A DNA stretch of 10,350 bases from Rhodoferax sp. (lineage in GTDB: Bacteria > Pseudomonadota > Gammaproteobacteria > Burkholderiales > Burkholderiaceae_C), in assembly GCA_016463455.1 (NCBI GenBank), contig JAEMRG010000054.1, positions 1-10,350 of the forward strand, given 5' to 3'. The first letter of the stretch is position 1. The number at the start of each line of letters is the position of its first letter. Positions 6,674-10,350 of this stretch are shown here, one piece after another. The notes below the pieces were generated by a model that was given only the letters and a program-made list of their open reading frames with translations, was not told where the DNA came from and did no database searches. A program made the position numbers and the translations under genes.

Positions 6674-8044
6674 ATGAAACCCCATGACACCGCCAGCCAC
6701 GCACCGGTCGTGACCACTACCTCCCCCTACCCGCGCGACCCCGCCTGGATGGATGCGCACTGGATGCCTTACAGCGGTAACCGCAATTTCAAAGCCAACC
6801 CTCGCATGATGGTCAGCGCCAAAGGCGCTTACTACACCGACTCCAATGGGCGCAAGGTGCTGGACGGCTTGTCCGGCCTGTGGTGCTGCGGCCTGGGCCA
6901 CGGACGCCAAGAAATCACCGATGCGGTCAGCCGCCAGATCGGCACCATGGAATATTCCCCCGCGTTTCAATACGCGCATCCGCTGTCTTTTGAACTCGCC
7001 AACAAAATCACCCAGCTCATGCCCGAGGGTTTGGACCGCGTGTTTTTTGCCGGTTCGGGTTCGGAGTGCGCCGACACCTCGCTGAAGATGGCACGCGCCT
7101 ACTGGCGCGCCAAAGGCATGGGCACCAAGACGCGCCTGATTGGCCGCGAAAAAGGCTACCACGGCGTCAATTTCGGTGGTATTTCGGTAGGCGGCATTGG
7201 CGCCAACCGCAAAACCTTTGGCCAGGGCATTGAGGCCGATCACCTGCCGCACACCCAGCTGCCGCAAAACGTCTATTCGCGCGGCATGCCGGCCCACGGC
7301 GTGGAGTTGGCAGACGAATTGCTGCGTCTGATTACGCTGCATGACGCATCCAATATCGCAGCTGTCATCGTCGAGCCTATGTCGGGCTCGGGTGGCGTGG
7401 TGGTGCCGCCTGTGGGCTACCTGACACGCTTGCGCGAGATTTGCACCGCCAACAACATTTTGTTGATATTTGATGAAGTCATTACCGGCTTTGGCCGCTG
7501 CGGCGCCTACACCGGCTCGGCAGCCTTTGGCGTGACCCCGGACATCATGAATATCGCCAAGCAAGTGACCAATGGCGCCCAGCCGCTGGGCGCGGTGGTG
7601 GCTAAGAAAGAAATCTACGACACCTTTATGGACGCGGGCGGCCCGGAGTACCTGCTCGAGTTTCTCCACGGTTACACCTACTCGGCGCACCCGGTGGCCT
7701 GCGCTGCCGGTATCGCGGCCCTGGATGTGCTGGTCAAGGAAAACATGATTGAACGCGTGGCCGCTATGGCGCCTTATTTTGAGCAGGCGGTGCACAGCCT
7801 CAAAGGCAGCAAGCACATCACCGACATCCGCAATGTAGGTCTGGCGGCAGGGTTCACGATTGCTGCAGTGCCCGGCGAACCCGCGCGCCGACCCTATGAA
7901 ATTGCTATGCGTTGCCTGGAAAAGGGCTTTTACGTGCGCTACGGCGGCGACACCATGCAATTGGCGCCGCCTTTCATCATCGAAAAATCCGAAATCGACA
8001 GCCTGATCAATGCCTTGGGCGAATCGATGAACCAGACCGACTAA
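6674..8044 (+). CDS. omega-amino-acid (beta-alanine):pyruvate aminotransferase, class III, PLP-dependent
   Basis: The product has 456 residues. It starts at ATG 6674, placed by AGGAG six bases upstream. It resembles the Pseudomonas omega-amino acid:pyruvate transaminase over its full length: DAHWMPYSGNRNF (27-39), LDGLSGLWCCGLGH (63-76), the phosphate-binding GSGSECADTSLKMARAYW (127-144), YHGVNFGG, HDASNIAAVIVEP (223-235), LLIFDEVITGFGR with D267 against the pyridine nitrogen, the PLP lysine K296 in IAKQVTNGAQPLGAV, HGYTYSAHPVACAAG (332-346) and the substrate-carboxylate arginine R422 in YVRYGGD. Such enzymes transfer the amino group of beta-alanine or related omega-amines to pyruvate, giving malonate semialdehyde and L-alanine in the cytoplasm. 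The gene is called bauA, aptA or oapT in different species; I do not choose between these names. Placement before mmsA supports beta-alanine or a similar omega-amino acid as substrate. Confidence 0.92.
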   Translation: MKPHDTASHAPVVTTTSPYPRDPAWMDAHWMPYSGNRNFKANPRMMVSAKGAYYTDSNGRKVLDGLSGLWCCGLGHGRQEITDAVSRQIGTMEYSPAFQYAHPLSFELANKITQLMPEGLDRVFFAGSGSECADTSLKMARAYWRAKGMGTKTRLIGREKGYHGVNFGGISVGGIGANRKTFGQGIEADHLPHTQLPQNVYSRGMPAHGVELADELLRLITLHDASNIAAVIVEPMSGSGGVVVPPVGYLTRLREICTANNILLIFDEVITGFGRCGAYTGSAAFGVTPDIMNIAKQVTNGAQPLGAVVAKKEIYDTFMDAGGPEYLLEFLHGYTYSAHPVACAAGIAALDVLVKENMIERVAAMAPYFEQAVHSLKGSKHITDIRNVGLAAGFTIAAVPGEPARRPYEIAMRCLEKGFYVRYGGDTMQLAPPFIIEKSEIDSLINALGESMNQTD

Positions 8045-8060
8045 GGACGCAAGGCAGCCC

Positions 8061-8113
8061 GGCGCACCGGCGCCTGCTGCGCACGGGCTTGCGCAGCGGC
8101 GCAAACCCGTGCG
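8061..8113 (+). promoter_or_regulatory. intercistronic region with two mutually exclusive hairpins
   Basis: Form A has a hairpin with 8081-8094 pairing to 8099-8112 (13 of 14 pairs, mismatch C8088/A8105) around the loop AGCG, extended by C8080-G8113. Before it is a small perfect hairpin, GGCGC (8061-8065) with GCGCC (8070-8074). Form B pairs 8070-8074 with 8098-8102 and 8076-8082 with 8091-8097 (12 pairs, single bulged T8075) around an 8-base loop. The two forms share bases and cannot coexist. No U-tract directly follows, so this is not a standard intrinsic terminator. It could be an mRNA stability element, an attenuator, or a copy of a dispersed palindromic repeat. Confidence 0.55.
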
Positions 8114-8187
8114 TGCCGCTCGTATGACCCGCAGAGTAACTGACCCACTTTTTTCGTACCCCTTTTTTTATCCAGAGCACTAGCACT

Positions 8188-9693
8188 ATGTCCCCATTAC
8201 CCACTATCGGCCACCTGATTGGCGGCCAACTAACCCAAGGCGGAAGCCGCAGCGCTGAGGTATTCAATCCTGCCACCGGCAAAGCCGAGAAAAAGCTCTT
8301 GCTAGCAGACAAATTAACAGTTGAGCAAGCCATCGCCAACGCCCAGGCGGCCTACCCTGAGTGGCGCAACACGCCACCGCTCAAGCGCGCGCGGGTGATG
8401 AGCAAGCTCAAGGTGCTGCTGGAAGAGCATGCTGATGCCTTGTGCGCCCTGGTGACCGCTGAACACGGCAAAGTACTGCCCGATGCCATGGGCGAGTTGC
8501 AACGCGGCATTGAAAACGTGGAATACGCCAGCTACGCGCCCGAATTGCTCAAAGGCGAGCACAGTAAAAACGTAGGCCCGTCTATCGACTCCTGGAGCGA
8601 GTTTCAGGCGCTCGGGGTGGCTGCCGGCATCACGCCCTTTAACTTTCCCATCATGGTGCCCTTGTGGATGTGGCCCATGGCAGTGGTATGCGGCAATACC
8701 TTTGTGCTCAAACCCTCAGAGCGCGACCCCAGCAGCACCATGCTGGTAGCGCAATTAGCGCTGCAAGCAGGTCTCCCGCCGGGCGTGCTCAATGTGGTCA
8801 ATGGCGACAAAGAAGCGGTTGACACACTGCTGACCGACCCGCGCGTCAAAGCCATCAGCTTTGTCGGCAGCACCGCTATCGCTGAGTACATTTACGCCAC
8901 CGGTTGCGCCCACGGCAAGCGCGTGCAAGCCCTGGGCGGCGCAAAAAACCATGCGGTGGTGATGCCCGACGCAGATGTGCCCAACGCCGTCAATGCGCTG
9001 ATGGGCGCGGCCTATGGCTCGTGCGGCGAGCGCTGCATGGCCATCCCCCTGGTGGTCGCAGTGGGCGACGCCACGGCAGATGCAGTGATTGCCGGCCTGA
9101 AAATCGAAATTGCCAAGATGAAAGTCGGTCCCGGCACCACGGCCGGTATGGACATGGGCCCGCTGGTCACCAAGGCCCATTTTGATAAGGTCAAGGGCTA
9201 TGTGGACCAGGGCGTGGCCGAGGGCGCCACCTTGGTGGTCGATGGGCGCGGCGTACAGGTACCGGGCCATGAGCAAGGCTATTTTCTGGGGCCCTGCCTG
9301 TTTGACAACGTCAAACCCGGCATGGTGACCTACCAGGAAGAGATCTTCGGACCGGTGCTGGGCGTGGTACGCGTCAAAACCTTGCAAGAAGCCATGGACA
9401 TGATTGACGCCCATGAATACGGCAACGGCACCTGCATCTTTACCCGCGATGGCGAGGCCGCGCGCTACTTCAGCGACAACATTCTGGTAGGCATGGTGGG
9501 CGTCAATGTACCCCTACCGGTACCAGTGGCTTACCACTCTTTTGGGGGATGGAAGCGCTCTTTATTCGGCGACTTGCATGCCTATGGACCCGACGCTGCG
9601 CGTTTTTATACCAAGCGCAAAACCATCACCCAGCGCTGGCCTTCCGCTGGCGTACGGGAGGGAACCATGTTCAGTTTCCCTTCCAGCAAATAA
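8188..9693 (+). CDS. mmsA: CoA-acylating methylmalonate-/malonate-semialdehyde dehydrogenase
   Basis: The product has 501 residues, the usual length. It belongs to the aldehyde dehydrogenase superfamily, with TPFNFPIMVPLWMWPMAV (149-166), VLKPSE (K175, NAD binding), the Rossmann signature FVGSTAIAEYIY (225-236), catalytic C283 in GERCMAIP, and YQEEIFGPV (382-390). The usual general-base glutamate segment ELGGK is replaced by LGGAKNH (249-255, Asn at 254), a hallmark of MMSDH, which makes acyl-CoA rather than free acid. It converts methylmalonate semialdehyde to propionyl-CoA and malonate semialdehyde to acetyl-CoA, with CO2 release. Directly after the aminotransferase, the second reaction fits best. 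The start has only a weak CAGAG; a pyrimidine-rich stretch (8149-8171) precedes it. No promoter is visible in the 143-base gap, so cotranscription is likely. Confidence 0.93.
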   Translation: MSPLPTIGHLIGGQLTQGGSRSAEVFNPATGKAEKKLLLADKLTVEQAIANAQAAYPEWRNTPPLKRARVMSKLKVLLEEHADALCALVTAEHGKVLPDAMGELQRGIENVEYASYAPELLKGEHSKNVGPSIDSWSEFQALGVAAGITPFNFPIMVPLWMWPMAVVCGNTFVLKPSERDPSSTMLVAQLALQAGLPPGVLNVVNGDKEAVDTLLTDPRVKAISFVGSTAIAEYIYATGCAHGKRVQALGGAKNHAVVMPDADVPNAVNALMGAAYGSCGERCMAIPLVVAVGDATADAVIAGLKIEIAKMKVGPGTTAGMDMGPLVTKAHFDKVKGYVDQGVAEGATLVVDGRGVQVPGHEQGYFLGPCLFDNVKPGMVTYQEEIFGPVLGVVRVKTLQEAMDMIDAHEYGNGTCIFTRDGEAARYFSDNILVGMVGVNVPLPVPVAYHSFGGWKRSLFGDLHAYGPDAARFYTKRKTITQRWPSAGVREGTMFSFPSSK

Positions 9694-9710
9694 CGTTTTT
9701 GATGAATATG

Positions 9711-9739
9711 TTGATAAACTTAAAAATATGGTGTAATAT
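9711..9739 (+). promoter_or_regulatory. candidate promoter of the winged-helix gene
   Basis: TTGATA (9711-9716, five of six) is followed after 17 bases by TAATAT (9734-9739, four of six), with TG immediately before the -10. An overlapping TATAAC (9737-9742) is the better -10 match but would give a 20-base spacer. The whole stretch 9694-9866 is conspicuously A+T-rich relative to the flanking genes. The predicted leader to the ATG at 9867 would be about 120 bases, long for such a small gene. No hairpin that would terminate mmsA transcription was found between 9694 and 9711. Confidence 0.4.
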
Positions 9740-9803
9740 AACGAAATAAAGGCCCTCGTAAAAAATTAGTAGGAAACGTCATTTTTTGCGAGAATATTGT
9801 TGG

Positions 9804-9825
9804 ATTTCAGATGTTGAACTGAAAT
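9804..9825. promoter_or_regulatory. inverted repeat in the leader of the winged-helix gene
   Basis: ATTTCAG (9804-9810) and CTGAAAT (9819-9825) are perfect 7-base inverted arms around an 8-base spacer. It lies downstream of the predicted promoter and upstream of the ATG at 9867. It could be a regulator site or an RNA hairpin in the leader. Confidence 0.35.
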
Positions 9826-9844
9826 GCTTCAATAAAAAATCATA

Positions 9845-9859
9845 TTTCAACCGTTGGAA
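9845..9859. promoter_or_regulatory. near-palindrome covering the ribosome site of the winged-helix gene
   Basis: TTTCAAC (9845-9851) and GTTGGAA (9853-9859) form a 15-base odd-centred dyad with one mismatch; the mismatch is a G-U pair in RNA. It includes the GGAAG purine run that serves as ribosome site for ATG 9867. A dyad at this place may serve autoregulation, but the single-base loop makes an RNA hairpin unlikely as drawn. Confidence 0.25.
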
Positions 9860-9866
9860 GTCGATC

Positions 9867-10229
9867 ATGTCAAAAACAAAGGTAGCTAATTTTTCGCAGA
9901 TGTACACCAAGTACCTCAATCTGGTGCATGCTGTTCGCAGCTTGCCGAGCTTTCCGCAACTCGACGCTGTCGAGTCGCGCATGCTCAATGTCTTCGCGTC
10001 CGCGTGGCACGAAGAAAAACCGATTACGGTGCTGGAGGCCATGGTGATGTTGCCCGAGATTTCGACCACTACTGCGCACCGCCGTTTAAAGGCTTTGCGC
10101 AAAAAAGGAATGATCGACCTGAACCTGGATAGCCAGGACAACCGCGTCAAGTACGTGGTGCCAACGAAAGCGACGCACCAGTACTTTGCGCAATTGGGGC
10201 AGTGCATGGAGAAAGCACAGGCCGTTTGA
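9867..10229 (+). CDS. small winged-helix (MarR-like) DNA-binding protein, unassigned
   Basis: The product has 120 residues from ATG 9867, chosen because GGAAG lies seven bases upstream; an in-frame ATG at 9786 would add 27 residues from A+T-rich leader sequence with atypical composition. Residues 1-45 look helical (YLNLVHAVRSLPSFPQLDAVESRMLNVFASAW). A helix-turn-helix follows (PITVLEAMVM, then EISTTTAHRRLKALRKKGMIDLN, about 51-84), and the wing is DSQDNRVKYVVPT (about 86-98). The layout of recognition helix, LRKKGMI and a basic beta wing is that of MarR/DtxR-type winged helices, but I do not recognise a named family. At 120 residues there is little room for a ligand domain beyond the N-terminal dimerisation helix. 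It probably regulates itself or the next gene at 10319, which carries a palindrome in its promoter. Confidence 0.75.
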   Translation: MSKTKVANFSQMYTKYLNLVHAVRSLPSFPQLDAVESRMLNVFASAWHEEKPITVLEAMVMLPEISTTTAHRRLKALRKKGMIDLNLDSQDNRVKYVVPTKATHQYFAQLGQCMEKAQAV

Positions 10230-10233
10230 CGCT

Positions 10234-10251
10234 GCGCGGCTAAGGCCGCGC
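10234..10251. terminator. GC-rich hairpin after the winged-helix gene, possible terminator stem
   Basis: GCGCGGC (10234-10240) and GCCGCGC (10245-10251) pair perfectly around TAAG, four bases after the TGA. There is no U-tract on either side, so it is not a canonical intrinsic terminator. It may stabilise the mRNA 3' end or assist factor-dependent termination. Confidence 0.35.
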
Positions 10252-10271
10252 GAGTCGTACGCTCCCGTGCT

Positions 10272-10299
10272 TTGTCCTGCATTGATGTGCAGGTATAAA
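10272..10299 (+). promoter_or_regulatory. candidate promoter with palindromic operator in the spacer
   Basis: TTGTCC (10272-10277, four of six) and TATAAA (10294-10299, five of six) are separated by 16 bases. A perfect inverted repeat, CCTGCA (10276-10281) and TGCAGG (10288-10293) around TTGATG, covers the end of the -35 and the whole spacer. A regulator bound there would block polymerase. The predicted start point near 10306 leaves a leader of only about 13 bases that barely includes the GGGAG ribosome site (10305-10309), so the true start point may differ. Confidence 0.4.
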
Positions 10300-10318
10300 A
10301 ATTTGGGAGTGGTACGCC

Positions 10319-10350
10319 ATGCAATTACAAAAATCCGTGTGGGTCGTCGC
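10319..10350 (+). CDS. start of an unidentified gene, cut by right edge
   Basis: ATG at 10319 opens a frame reading MQLQKSVWVV to the window end. GGGAG (10305-10309) lies nine bases upstream as a ribosome site, and a candidate promoter precedes it. A basic residue followed by hydrophobic residues could be the start of a signal peptide or membrane anchor, but ten residues are too few to identify anything. Confidence 0.45.
   Translation, partial: MQLQKSVWVV

Noticed and set aside
6647..8104. 485-codon open frame on the minus strand
   Set aside because: It is antisense to the aminotransferase, whose full set of PLP-enzyme motifs is on the plus strand. The reverse product is His/Ala/Gly/Val-rich without domain character, a typical G+C-rich shadow.
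8081..8112. intrinsic terminator after the aminotransferase
   Set aside because: The stem is strong but is followed by GTGCCGCTCG rather than a U-tract, so I describe it as a structured element and not a terminator.
9779..10324. 181-codon open frame on the minus strand
   Set aside because: It is antisense to the winged-helix gene, which has a coherent HTH and wing and a ribosome site. The antisense product has no recognisable domain, is Cys/Ser/Arg-rich in a shadow-like way, and would start inside the next gene's start codon region.
1..10350. insertion sequences, prophage genes, CRISPR array or defence system
   Set aside because: I saw no transposase, integrase, regularly spaced repeats, Cas-like or toxin-antitoxin-like proteins, and no long terminal inverted repeats.

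Overview
The window looks like chromosomal DNA of a betaproteobacterium, most likely order Burkholderiales, family Comamonadaceae (Rhodoferax/Polaromonas/Acidovorax-like). The grounds are G+C-rich, codon-biased genes, a PhaM-type polyhydroxybutyrate granule protein (a family described in Cupriavidus and its relatives), and the general style of the LysR, TetR and metabolic genes. This is inference from protein character; no 16S or other marker gene is present. I see no rRNA, tRNA, CRISPR array, transposase or integrase.

Layout. 1-317 (-): 5' part of phaM, cut by the left edge. 501-1136 (+): SRAP (YedK/HMCES-type) DNA-protein crosslink protein, convergent with 1158-1559 (-), a small two-helix membrane protein of unknown function. 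That gene is divergent from a LysR regulator at 1682-2650 (+), and a GATAC-type inverted repeat lies between them. The LysR gene overlaps by four bases a metallophosphoesterase (2647-3468, +), which converges, again with a four-base overlap, on a TetR regulator (3465-4079, -). The TetR gene is divergent from a DadA-type D-amino-acid dehydrogenase (4212-5552, +). A second LysR gene (5577-6512, -) is divergent from a class III omega-amino-acid:pyruvate aminotransferase (6674-8044, +), followed by a CoA-acylating (methyl)malonate-semialdehyde dehydrogenase (8188-9693, +). After an A+T-rich leader comes a 120-residue winged-helix protein (9867-10229, +). The last 32 bases hold the start of another gene.

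How the genes work together. The clearest unit is LysR / aminotransferase / mmsA. In established biochemistry such a pair turns beta-alanine plus pyruvate into malonate semialdehyde plus L-alanine, then converts the semialdehyde to acetyl-CoA and CO2. The neighbouring DadA would oxidise D-amino acids such as D-alanine to the 2-oxo acid (pyruvate), so the loci may share an alanine/pyruvate economy, but no alanine racemase is visible here.

The gene content is mostly ordinary accessory metabolism and regulation. The parts most worth a second look are non-coding: two mutually exclusive hairpins between the aminotransferase and mmsA (8061-8113), the inverted repeat upstream of the first LysR gene (1579-1599), and a palindrome that exactly fills the spacer of a predicted promoter at the right edge (10272-10299), next to the unassigned winged-helix gene.
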